Both the position numbers and the translations under genes were made by a program. Below the pieces are notes generated by a model. That model saw only the letters and a program-made list of their open reading frames with translations. It made no database searches and had not been told where the DNA came from. DNA of 17,233 bases from REEB481 sp044360435 (GTDB lineage: Bacteria; Bacteroidota; Bacteroidia; NS11-12g; UBA955): contig JBIKKI010000041.1 of NCBI GenBank assembly GCA_044360435.1, positions 1 through 17,233 of the forward strand, written 5' to 3'. Positions 1 to 6,736 of this stretch are shown here, one piece after another; the stretch's first letter is position 1, and each line of letters begins with the position of its first letter.

Positions 1-600
1 GTTCACCCTGCGCGTGAATACAAACATGCGGCCGTCTATGGTCATTCCCGGCCAATACTCGTTTAAGGATGAATTGATGGAAGATCCCAGATTTTGAATC
101 CCGCTCACCTGTTGGTCTTTCATGATGGCAGCCGCGGCCTCAGCGTTGGCCAGCAAGCTTTCTGCCTTGGCGCGCAGACGGCGGAAATCGCCTTCGAAAG
201 AAAGGAATTTCCTCAGGTGTCGCACGGCATCTTCATACAATGCCGTCCTGTATTCCAAACTCCCCAGGTAGTAATAAACCTGCCTGTAGCTGCTGTCCAA
301 TTTTACCACTTCCAGATATGCCTGAACAGCCTCTGCATTGCGCTGTAACTCCTCAAGAGCTGCCGCTTTCAACTCGTATGCATCGAAGTAAAACAAGTCA
401 CTGCGGATGGCCTTGGAACACAATTCGATGGTTTTATCGTACAAACCACGGGTGTACTGCACATAACCCTCATCAAACAGCGCTTTGGCTTTTTTATTTT
501 TGGTGTCGCCATCGTGCTGTGCCGACAGTGATTCTGAAGTCATTCCAATGCCTGCAAAGGCAGCGAAAATGAAGATTTTTTTCAGGGAGTTGAATTTCAT
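1..600 (-). CDS. TPR + PD40 (WD40-like) envelope protein, 5' part only; PorE/OmpA-family-like
   Basis: The reading frame opens at an ATG at 600 (minus strand) and is still open at the left edge, giving 200 visible residues. Residues 1-28 look like a Sec signal peptide (KK, hydrophobic core, SLSAQ end) with no lipobox cysteine. Residues about 36-137 form three TPR-like helical repeats (e.g. ALFDEGYVQYTRGLYDKTI, then YELKAAALEELQRN, then YYYLGSLEYRTALYEDAV). From about 167 the pattern NLGSSINSSLNEYWPGMTID followed by GRMFVFTRR is typical of the first PD40 propeller blade. In Bacteroidota, TPR-PD40 proteins usually end in an OmpA-type peptidoglycan-binding domain, and one of them, PorE, anchors the type IX secretion system. 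That C-terminus lies outside the window, so the T9SS role is inferred. The start is only 6 bp after the gldD stop, so it is probably co-transcribed with mutY-ssb-gldD. Unlike PorE as usually described, no lipoprotein signal is seen. Confidence 0.85.
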   Translation of the reverse strand, partial: MKFNSLKKIFIFAAFAGIGMTSESLSAQHDGDTKNKKAKALFDEGYVQYTRGLYDKTIELCSKAIRSDLFYFDAYELKAAALEELQRNAEAVQAYLEVVKLDSSYRQVYYYLGSLEYRTALYEDAVRHLRKFLSFEGDFRRLRAKAESLLANAEAAAAIMKDQQVSGIQNLGSSINSSLNEYWPGMTIDGRMFVFTRRVN

Positions 601-606
601 GATTTG

Positions 607-1191
607 TTACTTCTTCCAGCGGAAACGCCGAATCAGATGATTCAGGTCTTCCCTGAGGAATTGCAAAACAGGTGCCACGCTGTCTGGGTTGGTTTTGTTA
701 TTGAAATAGAGCGCTCCGCGAAAAAAGTGACGGCTGCTGTCGGTCAGGTAAAAACTGTAGTTCGTTGCGGTATTTCCGGTGATGTGGTACATAAAACCCA
801 CCGCACTGCGGTCATCATTGGCCAATGGTATTTCCAGGATGTCTTCAGCTTTGATGGTGTGTTTGAATGCAAACTTGCGGCTATCGGCATGAAGTGAATC
901 TAACTGAACCAAATTTTCTACCTGATGATAGGTAATATGCAATGTGGCGTTGAAGGGTTTGAAATTCAGATTGAACCAGCAGGGATCTGGCGTGTATAAC
1001 TCATCGCGCTCCATGGAAGCATACTTTGGGATGTCTAAACTGTAGGCGCAGCCGCTGTCCCAGCTCTGGTATTGGTGCACAGGCAGATGTAAACGCGGAA
1101 ACCCAATTGGCTTTGGGGTTTCAGTTATTGGTTCTCCACAGGAAGCGAGGAGCAAGAGCCCGGCAAAAAGAACAATGTAACTTCTGTTCAT
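607..1191 (-). CDS. gldD: Gliding motility lipoprotein GldD
   Basis: A 194-residue predicted lipoprotein. The ATG at 1191 gives a short signal peptide with lipobox LASC (Cys18). The frame stays open to a GTG directly after the ssb stop, but those 25 extra residues would bury the signal, so I prefer 1191. GldD hallmarks seen: a PKPIGFPRLHLP segment just after the lipidation site, the pattern C.YSLDIPKYA, then CWFNLNFKPFNATLHITY, and a late FYLTDSS...FRGALYFNN section. GldD is needed for gliding and works with the type IX secretion/gliding apparatus in Bacteroidota; its exact biochemical role is not known. It lies 75 bp downstream of ssb and 6 bp upstream of a TPR/PD40 gene on the same strand. 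In flavobacteria gldE usually sits between ssb and gldD; here it does not. Confidence 0.9.
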   Translation of the reverse strand: MNRSYIVLFAGLLLLASCGEPITETPKPIGFPRLHLPVHQYQSWDSGCAYSLDIPKYASMERDELYTPDPCWFNLNFKPFNATLHITYHQVENLVQLDSLHADSRKFAFKHTIKAEDILEIPLANDDRSAVGFMYHITGNTATNYSFYLTDSSRHFFRGALYFNNKTNPDSVAPVLQFLREDLNHLIRRFRWKK

Positions 1192-1266
1192 CAATGATTT
1201 ATCAAGCGTAATCAGGCCTTTCGTATCTGTAAGGCCATTGCAACGCGGTGAACACAGAAAGTTCAC

Positions 1267-1719
1267 TTAGAAGGGCAATTCATCCGCACCTTGGTCATTT
1301 CCGGGTGCATCCTGATGAGGTTCCGGTTTCGAAAAATCATTCCCTGGGAACACATCGCCACCACCTATTTCCTGACCTTGGGCACCCTGACCGCCGCCGA
1401 GCATCTGCATTGACAATACCCTGATTTTGGTTCTCTGTTTTTCTTCGCCGGTTTGAAGGTCTTTATACTTATCGGTTTTAATCCTGCCTTCCACATACAG
1501 AACAGCGCCTTTGCGCAAATATTGCCGCGCAACTTCGGCATTGCGGTCCCATAATTCGAGGTAATGCCACTCTGTATTTTCTTTTCTTTCTCCGCTTATT
1601 TTATCGGTATAAACCTCACTGGTTGCCAGTGATACATTGGCTACAAGTTTGCCATTGGGGAGTTCACGGATTTCCGGATCGCGGCCCAGTCGTCCAAGCA
1701 AGATTACTTTGTTAATCAT
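1267..1719 (-). CDS. ssb: Single-stranded DNA-binding protein
   Basis: 150 residues, a usual length for bacterial SSB. The N-terminal OB fold (about residues 1-108) starts MINKVILLGRLGRDPEIREL and contains the conserved FSLAT-like stretch (VSLATSE), the ENTEWHYLELWDR segment and the KGAVLYVEGRIKTDKY segment. It is followed by a Gly/Gln-rich linker and the acidic tip ADELPF, equivalent to the DDDIPF tip that recruits replication and repair partners. It coats single-stranded DNA as a tetramer during replication, recombination and repair. The ATG overlaps the mutY stop as ATGA, which suggests translational coupling to mutY. Identification is secure. Confidence 0.97.
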   Translation of the reverse strand: MINKVILLGRLGRDPEIRELPNGKLVANVSLATSEVYTDKISGERKENTEWHYLELWDRNAEVARQYLRKGAVLYVEGRIKTDKYKDLQTGEEKQRTKIRVLSMQMLGGGQGAQGQEIGGGDVFPGNDFSKPEPHQDAPGNDQGADELPF

Positions 1720-2774
1720 GATTCAGTTTCAGTGTGTTGATGTTCCAGATATCGCAACATTAAACGGTGCAGCGCATGGTGCGCAACCTGTTCATGTGCA
1801 CATTCAAATATACCAGCCTCAGGGAAAATCTGTTCAGGTTTCACATAAATTTTCCAAAAGCGTGCATGGATGATTTGGTGTGTGAGGCGATGTTTTGCTT
1901 CAAAAGCAAGAGTCACTTGGGTTTGGGAATCAAGCCGCAGTATGGTTTCGGGCGGTTGCCAGGATTCAAATGCATGCGCATCTGTTTCCAACATCGGGAA
2001 TTCATAGAGGCCCTGCCAAATATCACCGGCAAGCCGCCTTTTCAACCAGGTATGGCTTGGTGTATGCAAATGAAAATAGTGAAAATATCGAGAGACCGGC
2101 TGTGGCTTGGTCGCTTTAATGGGAAGATTTGCTGCGATGCCACGTTCGCGCGCCAGGCAAAAGTCGGATACCGGACATATAGTACAATCCGGCTTTCCTG
2201 GCTTACATACCAAAGCGCCCAGTTCCATCATCGCCTGATTGAATAAAGCCGGCGCCTCAACAGGAATTTGCGCGTTTAGAAACGCTTTCAGCGCGGCCTG
2301 TGTATTGCCTTTGGTCACATCATCGGAGCAGGCTATAAGCCTGGAACTTACCCTGATCACGTTTCCATCCAACACCGGAATTACTTCGTTAAAGGCAAAA
2401 CTGGCTATGGCAGCAGCCGTGTAAGGACCAACTCCTTTTAAACGAAAAAGTTCTTCGCTTGAAGCAGGAAACACAGCGCCAAGTGAATGTACTATGTATT
2501 TAGCCGCATTCAACATATTCCGCGCACGGCTGTAATAACCCAATCCTTCCCAGAGCTTCAGCACCTCTTCTTCCTTTGCGGCAGCCAGATGCTGCACAGT
2601 TGGATAGGCCGCAACGAATTTCTCGAAATACGGAAGCCCTTGATCTACACGGGTTTGTTGCAACAACACTTCACTCAGCCATATTAAATACGGATCTTTT
2701 GTATTCCGCCATGGCAAATTCCGGGCATTCACCTCATACCATTTGATGAGGCATTTCGCAAAATCATTCAACAC
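1716..2774 (-). CDS. mutY: A/G-specific adenine glycosylase MutY
   Basis: 352 residues, normal for MutY. It removes adenine mispaired with 8-oxoguanine. Seen in the sequence: catalytic Glu35 in WLSEVLLQQT, the helix-hairpin-helix LKGVGPYTAAAIASF (about 112-126), catalytic Asp136 in PVLDGNVIRV, and a [4Fe-4S] cluster motif C190-x6-C197-x2-C200-x5-C206. The hairpin carries Tyr118, not the Lys of bifunctional glycosylase/lyases. The C-terminal ~120 residues correspond to the NUDIX-like 8-oxoG recognition domain, with HRLTHQIIHARFW as its clearest segment. The start codon is GTG; no ATG is available in frame and the N-terminus aligns well with the family from here. It is first in the minus-strand run mutY-ssb-gldD and divergent from the HU gene. 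Confidence 0.97.
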   Translation of the reverse strand: MLNDFAKCLIKWYEVNARNLPWRNTKDPYLIWLSEVLLQQTRVDQGLPYFEKFVAAYPTVQHLAAAKEEEVLKLWEGLGYYSRARNMLNAAKYIVHSLGAVFPASSEELFRLKGVGPYTAAAIASFAFNEVIPVLDGNVIRVSSRLIACSDDVTKGNTQAALKAFLNAQIPVEAPALFNQAMMELGALVCKPGKPDCTICPVSDFCLARERGIAANLPIKATKPQPVSRYFHYFHLHTPSHTWLKRRLAGDIWQGLYEFPMLETDAHAFESWQPPETILRLDSQTQVTLAFEAKHRLTHQIIHARFWKIYVKPEQIFPEAGIFECAHEQVAHHALHRLMLRYLEHQHTETES

Positions 2775-2809
2775 TGCAAAAAAACTTGTATAAACGGAAA
2801 AAATATATA

Positions 2810-2817
2810 GAAATTTG
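2810..2817 (+). promoter_or_regulatory. Candidate Bacteroidota -7 box for the HU gene
   Basis: GAAATTTG is one base from the TAnnTTTG consensus. A TTG triplet at 2786-2788 lies 21 bp upstream, within the 17-23 bp spacing known for Bacteroidota promoters. The HU ATG follows 17 bp later. Motif match only. Confidence 0.35.
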
Positions 2818-2818
2818 A

Positions 2819-2828
2819 GCGAATTCGC
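2819..2828. promoter_or_regulatory. Perfect 10-bp palindrome before HU, possible operator
   Basis: GCGAATTCGC is a perfect inverted repeat lying between the candidate -7 box and the HU start codon (2835), so it would be in the 5' leader. It could bind a dimeric regulator, but a palindrome of this length can arise by chance and no regulator is identified. Confidence 0.25.
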
Positions 2829-2834
2829 ATTTTT

Positions 2835-3131
2835 ATGACAAAGTCAGATTTAGTAAATGAAATCGCCATTAAGACGGGGTTGGACAAGATTGTTGTTCAG
2901 GAAACTATGGAAACTTTTTTTAGGGTGGTTAAAAATTCTATGGCCGGGGGAGAAAATATTTACATCCGGGGATTTGGAACCTTTATGGTTCAGAAACGCG
3001 CCGAAAAGAAAGCTCGCAACCTGCACAACAATACCACCATTACCATCAACGAACACTTTGTACCCAAATTCAAGCCTTCTAAGGAATTCATGGATCGGGT
3101 AAAAAATACACCATCCGACGGCGAGGACTAA
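2835..3131 (+). CDS. HU/IHF-family DNA-bending protein
   Basis: 98 residues, the usual size for HU/IHF. The N-terminal helical half (1-40) is followed by the strongly conserved NIYIRGFGTFMVQKRAEKKA (41-60) and the DNA-gripping arm, then VPKFKPSKEF (76-85). It acts as a dimer that bends and compacts the chromosome. The arm tip reads RNLHNNTTI, where HU and IHF normally have RNP; the intercalating proline is missing. As I recall, this holds for the Bacteroidota subfamily encoded next to mutY/rng, so I read it as a subfamily trait. It is divergent from mutY and upstream of the TPR-rng group on the same strand. Whether it forms homodimers or pairs with another HU cannot be seen. Confidence 0.95.
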   Translation: MTKSDLVNEIAIKTGLDKIVVQETMETFFRVVKNSMAGGENIYIRGFGTFMVQKRAEKKARNLHNNTTITINEHFVPKFKPSKEFMDRVKNTPSDGED

Positions 3132-3171
3132 AAGCTCGTTGTAGTTCCTGCGTTTCGTTTTTGTTCTGTAG

Positions 3172-3179
3172 TACCTTTG
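3172..3179 (+). promoter_or_regulatory. Candidate -7 box (TACCTTTG) before the TPR gene
   Basis: An exact match to TAnnTTTG, followed by C as in the other boxes of this window. A CTG at 3148-3150 lies 21 bp upstream in place of the usual TTG. The box ends 7 bp before the GTG start of the next gene, so transcription would begin on or next to the start codon, giving a leaderless or near-leaderless mRNA. Confidence 0.4.
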
Positions 3180-3186
3180 CGCTCCT

Positions 3187-3996
3187 GTGAGCATCCGTAC
3201 AATTCTGATCAGCGCCAGCGCTTTCATTCTGTTGTTTCTGGGACTGTTTGTTCCCGGCTATAACAGCAAACATGGAAAAGCCCAGACCCATACTCCTGAT
3301 AAACACAGTGCGGCTCCTACCGTTGCACCTTACCGTCCGGATGAATATTTCCGTTATGTATTGGGCAGTTTTCGAGGAACCTTTTCACAACAAGCTGCAC
3401 TCCTGGCCATGCGCAACAAAACCACCACGCTTGACTCTTTAAGCCTGGGAAGCAGTTGGGCACGTGAAAATGAACTACTTGGCCTGAGCGGATTCTTTAT
3501 TTACTGGAAAGCACGCCGCACAGGTTCACTGAACGACTATTACGAAGCCGCCGTTGATTTCATCAAGGCTGCATCTTTGTCGGGCGTGAAACATCAGGAT
3601 CAGGCAGCCGCCACGGAATGGATGCATAGTAAAATTTGTTTGGATTCTGCACTGAGCATAGACCCAAAACACCTCCCCTCACGCAATGCATTGGTTGCGT
3701 ATTACACCGAGTTTGGAGGCGAACCAATGAAAGGCGTAGCCATCCTGAAAGAAAATGAAAAGATGGACAGCAGCAATCTGGAGACCCAATATCTGTACCT
3801 CTCATTGCTGAAAAAAGCAGGTGAACTGGATAAGGCAATCACACGTTGCCAAAAAATTATATCTTTGCAACCCCAAAATCCGGAGTTTCTCTATGAAATG
3901 AGCGGTCTGTACGGCATGAAAGGCGATTCCCTGAATGCCAAACTGTACCTGGACTTAGCCATAAAGATGCAACGCTCCGGCCTCGGTAACCCATAA
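3187..3996 (+). CDS. Membrane-anchored TPR protein
   Basis: 269 residues starting at GTG 3187. A stop at 3169-3171 bounds the frame and no other usable start lies before the hydrophobic segment. Residues 5-23 form a single N-terminal transmembrane or uncleaved signal segment followed by a Pro/Thr/His-rich spacer, so the rest probably faces the periplasm. The body (about 55-262) is helical with TPR-like units, clearest near the end: LETQYLYLSLLKKAGELDKA, then LQPQNPEFLYEMSGLYGMKG and a last unit with LNAKLYLDLAI. TPRs bind other proteins; no enzyme motif is visible. The gene lies between HU and rng, a position where Bacteroidota often carry a TPR protein of unknown role. The stop is 12 bp before the small basic ORF. 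Confidence 0.85.
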   Translation: MSIRTILISASAFILLFLGLFVPGYNSKHGKAQTHTPDKHSAAPTVAPYRPDEYFRYVLGSFRGTFSQQAALLAMRNKTTTLDSLSLGSSWARENELLGLSGFFIYWKARRTGSLNDYYEAAVDFIKAASLSGVKHQDQAAATEWMHSKICLDSALSIDPKHLPSRNALVAYYTEFGGEPMKGVAILKENEKMDSSNLETQYLYLSLLKKAGELDKAITRCQKIISLQPQNPEFLYEMSGLYGMKGDSLNAKLYLDLAIKMQRSGLGNP

Positions 3997-4008
3997 TTAA
4001 AGTCAGAT

Positions 4009-4098
4009 ATGCCAAGCGGTAAAAAAAGAAAGCGTCATAAGATCGCCACTCACAAGAGAAAAAAGAGGTTGCGTAAAAACCGTCATAAGAAGAAGTAA
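4009..4098 (+). CDS. 29-residue highly basic conserved micro-protein
   Basis: ATG at 4009 to TAA at 4096-4098 encodes MPSGKKRKRHKIATHKRKKR followed by LRKNRHKKK. Twenty of 29 residues are Lys, Arg or His. It sits between the TPR gene (12 bp gap) and rng (18 bp gap) on the same strand, so it is probably co-transcribed. From memory, a near-identical peptide recurs upstream of rng in many Bacteroidota; I could not check this. The composition fits an RNA- or ribosome-binding peptide. A novel large-subunit protein, bL38, has been reported in the Flavobacterium johnsoniae ribosome and this could be it or a similar protein, but I cannot confirm the match. It is too short for most gene finders. Confidence 0.8.
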   Translation: MPSGKKRKRHKIATHKRKKRLRKNRHKKK

Positions 4099-4116
4099 TT
4101 TTTCTGACTTCCTCGC

Positions 4117-5670
4117 ATGACGAACGAACTCATCGTTTCGAAACATGGGGGTGGGGTGGATATTGCCTTATTATGCGATAAGAAATTAACCGAACTTCAT
4201 CGCGAAGGATCTTCCAACAGTGCTCATGTTGGTGATTTTTACTTAGGCAGAATCAAGAAAATTTCTCCATCCCTGAACGCTGCCTTTGTGGATATTGGCA
4301 GTGAGAAAGATGCCTTTCTGCACTACTTCGACTTAGGGCCGAATGTACGGTCAGTGAAAAAGCTGACCCGCCTCGTGCTGGAAGGAAAAACCAGTGCTGC
4401 CGACCTCGACCGGTTTGAACTTGAAGAAGCCACCGTAAAAACGGGAAAAATCGCTCAGGTTTTCAAAAAAGGCGATGTGGTTCTGGTGCAGATTTTAAAG
4501 GAGCCCATCAGCAACAAAGGGCCAAAAATTGGCTGTGATCTCTCGATTGCAGGCAGGTATTTTGTACTGGTTCCCTTCTCCAACCACATTTCACTTTCGA
4601 AGAAAATTGGCAACCCGGATGAAAAGAAACGGCTAAAAAAACTGGCCCAAACACTCAAGCCGGAGAATTTTGGCGTCATCATCCGCACCGTTGCCGAAGG
4701 TGTTGACATTACTGAACTGGATCAAGACCTGCGGTCCCTGCTCAAAAAATGGGATCAGCTGGCCCAAAACCTAAAAACTGCCCAACCCGGGCGAATGGTT
4801 CTGGGCGAAGGTTCTCGTTTGGATACGCTGCTGCGCGATGTGCTGAATGAAAGCTTCAGCCAAATCAGCGTAAACGACAAAGATCTGTTTCAGGAATTGC
4901 AGAGCTATGTGGGGAAAATCGCCCCCGGATTGGAGAAAATCGTTCGGTTATACCAAGGCAAAACCGAAATATTTGACCATTTCAATGTGAACAGGCAAAT
5001 ACGCAGTTCATTTGGAAAAACGGTTCCTTTTTCCGGCTCAGCCTACCTGGTTATAGAACATACTGAAGCCTTGCACGTCTTTGATGTGAACAGCGGCAAT
5101 GCTGTTTTCGATGCTGAGAACCGAGAGGCGAATGTTGCGCGAATCAACATGGAAGCGGTAGCCGAAATCGCAAGGCAAATACGCCTGCGGGATATGGGCG
5201 GCATCATCGTGGTGGACTTCATTGACATGAAGGATCCTCAACTGAAGAAGAATTTAAATCAGGCTTTGAAGGAAGCCATGAACACCGACCGTGCCCGACA
5301 TACCATTCTTCCCATGAGCAAATTTGGGTTGGTGGAAATTACCCGCGAAAGGGTGCGTCCGCAAACGGTGATTACCAATACAGAAACCTGTCCATCGTGC
5401 AATGGCAGCGGCCGAATTGAAAGCAGCGTTCAATTGTTCGAAATGCTTGAAAATACGCTGGTTTACCTTTGGGAAAACCTGAATCATCAGGGTGTTGTTC
5501 TGAAAGCGCATCCATTTATTGCGGCATACATCAGCCAGGGATTCCCATCCGTGCGTATGAAATGGTGGTGGAAATACAGGCACTGGCTGAGAATTCAGGC
5601 GGTGGACACCTTCCATATTGGTGAATATCAATTCGAAGACCGTCACGGCAAGGAAATCTCCAGGCTCTGA
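4117..5670 (+). CDS. rng: Ribonuclease E/G (RNase G-type)
   Basis: 517 residues, the length of RNase G-type enzymes without the long RNase E scaffold tail. This endonuclease processes rRNA and starts mRNA decay. Residues about 36-125 are the S1 RNA-binding domain (FYLGRIKKISPSLNAAFVDI, then EKDAFLHYFDL), with the family's usual insertion. The 5'-sensor/RNase H-like region follows (CDLSIAGRYFVLVP). Catalytic aspartates are Asp323 in HVFDVNSG and Asp367 in IIVVDFIDM; the zinc-link motif is C425-x2-C428 (CPSCNGSGRIES). The RARHTILPMSKFGLVEITRE stretch is diagnostic. It is downstream of HU, TPR and the basic peptide on the same strand, with 18 bp to the peptide. ATG at 4117 fits the family N-terminus (ELIV...G..V.IALL). 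Confidence 0.96.
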   Translation: MTNELIVSKHGGGVDIALLCDKKLTELHREGSSNSAHVGDFYLGRIKKISPSLNAAFVDIGSEKDAFLHYFDLGPNVRSVKKLTRLVLEGKTSAADLDRFELEEATVKTGKIAQVFKKGDVVLVQILKEPISNKGPKIGCDLSIAGRYFVLVPFSNHISLSKKIGNPDEKKRLKKLAQTLKPENFGVIIRTVAEGVDITELDQDLRSLLKKWDQLAQNLKTAQPGRMVLGEGSRLDTLLRDVLNESFSQISVNDKDLFQELQSYVGKIAPGLEKIVRLYQGKTEIFDHFNVNRQIRSSFGKTVPFSGSAYLVIEHTEALHVFDVNSGNAVFDAENREANVARINMEAVAEIARQIRLRDMGGIIVVDFIDMKDPQLKKNLNQALKEAMNTDRARHTILPMSKFGLVEITRERVRPQTVITNTETCPSCNGSGRIESSVQLFEMLENTLVYLWENLNHQGVVLKAHPFIAAYISQGFPSVRMKWWWKYRHWLRIQAVDTFHIGEYQFEDRHGKEISRL

Positions 5671-5738
5671 ATGTAGCCTTTTGCACACGACCAATTCGCC
5701 TGTGCACAAGCCTCAACAGCAAACTCATTACGCGATGT

Positions 5739-5746
5739 TTATTTTG
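5739..5746 (+). promoter_or_regulatory. Candidate -7 box before the OmpA-domain lipoprotein gene
   Basis: TTATTTTGC is one base away from TAnnTTTGC. No clear TTG lies at the right distance upstream. It ends 5 bp before the ATG at 5752, again implying a near-leaderless mRNA if used. Confidence 0.3.
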
Positions 5747-5751
5747 CAGAA

Positions 5752-6732
5752 ATGAAGACTATTGCGATTGTTGGTTTATTACTCCTGCTTCCTGCCTGTG
5801 TGAGCAAGAAAAAGTTTCAGGAACTGGAAACAAACAGTCGGAAAGAGCTCCTGCAATGTCAGGAACAACTGGCTGTACTGAAGTCCAACCTTCAGGAACT
5901 GGAAATTGGTTTAGAAAAGAATCTTGCCATCATTTCCGCACTGAAGACAGATACGGCACAAAAAGCCATGAGTATTTCCAGAAATGAACTTCTGGCCGCT
6001 GAATTAAACAGAAAACTGTCAGAATGCGAAGCAGAACAACGCATCAAATTGCAGGACTTCAACCAGGAAATCAGCAGAAAAAACCAAACCCTTCAGCAAA
6101 AAGAAATAGCATTAAACCAGGCGCTTTCAGATGCTGAAGTAGAAAAGAACCGTGCCCGACAATTGCAGCAATATGCTGCTGAAAGTGCCGCCGAGCTAAA
6201 ACAAACCCTTGCCAGGGTGCGCCTCCTGGAGCAGGAACTGAAGCGCAAAGATTCTGCGGCCATGCAGCTTCAATCATCTATACGCGAAGCACTCACCGGT
6301 TTTCGGGGAAACGGCCTCAACGTGGAGGTCCGTAACGGAAAAGTATATGTGAGCATGGCAGAGCAACTGCTGTTTAAAACGGGAAGTACTGTAGTTGATC
6401 CCAAAGGAAAAAATGCATTGATGGCCCTGGCGGCAGCACTCAAAAACCAGCCTGAAATCATGATCAATGTGGAAGGGCATACAGACAATCAACCCATTCG
6501 CGGTGGAACGGTAAAAGACAATTGGGATTTAAGTGTGCTGCGTGCTACTTCGATTGTACGTATCCTCAGCGAAGATGGTCAGGTAGATCCTTCCAGAATT
6601 CAGGCCAGCGGCCGCGCGCAATACCTGCCGGTTGATGCTGCATCCACGCCGGAAGCACGAGCAAAAAACCGCCGCACCGAAATCATCCTCACCCCGCGCC
6701 TGGATAAAATCCTGAATCTGATTCAGCCCTGA
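5752..6732 (+). CDS. OmpA-domain lipoprotein with long coiled coil
   Basis: 326 residues. The signal peptide ends in lipobox LPAC (Cys16), so it is a predicted lipoprotein. Residues about 18-178 are Glu/Gln/Lys/Leu-rich and heptad-like, a long coiled coil that could span much of the periplasm. Residues about 195-315 are an OmpA/MotB-type peptidoglycan-binding domain: EQLLFKTGSTVVDPKGKNAL, then VEGHTDNQPI with Asp245, LSVLR with Arg264 (the diaminopimelate-binding pair in OmpA), and the closing AKNRRTEIIL. It likely tethers the outer membrane to the cell wall. It is 81 bp after rng, with a possible promoter in the gap, and only 4 bp before rlmH. Whether it is a general Pal-like protein or part of a specific complex cannot be told. 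Confidence 0.92.
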   Translation: MKTIAIVGLLLLLPACVSKKKFQELETNSRKELLQCQEQLAVLKSNLQELEIGLEKNLAIISALKTDTAQKAMSISRNELLAAELNRKLSECEAEQRIKLQDFNQEISRKNQTLQQKEIALNQALSDAEVEKNRARQLQQYAAESAAELKQTLARVRLLEQELKRKDSAAMQLQSSIREALTGFRGNGLNVEVRNGKVYVSMAEQLLFKTGSTVVDPKGKNALMALAAALKNQPEIMINVEGHTDNQPIRGGTVKDNWDLSVLRATSIVRILSEDGQVDPSRIQASGRAQYLPVDAASTPEARAKNRRTEIILTPRLDKILNLIQP

Positions 6733-6736
6733 GCCT

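Noticed and set aside
1192..1266. Upstream GTG start for gldD directly after the ssb stop
   Set aside because: It adds 25 residues before the lipoprotein signal peptide, which would stop proper lipidation; ATG 1191 is better.
1767..2246. 159-codon plus-strand ORF antisense to mutY
   Set aside because: Inside mutY, whose catalytic and Fe-S motifs are all intact on the opposite strand.
2862..3100. Loss of the arm-tip proline in the HU protein as a novelty
   Set aside because: The RN-x-x-x-NTTI arm appears, from memory, to be common to this Bacteroidota HU subfamily, so it is noted in the feature but not raised as a finding.
5682..5706. Inverted repeat TGCACA...TGTGCA after rng, possible terminator
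   Set aside because: Stem of only 6 bp with a 13-base loop and no T-tract; too weak to call.
5254..5709. 151-codon minus-strand ORF antisense to rng
   Set aside because: Overlaps the conserved catalytic end of rng; no recognisable features.
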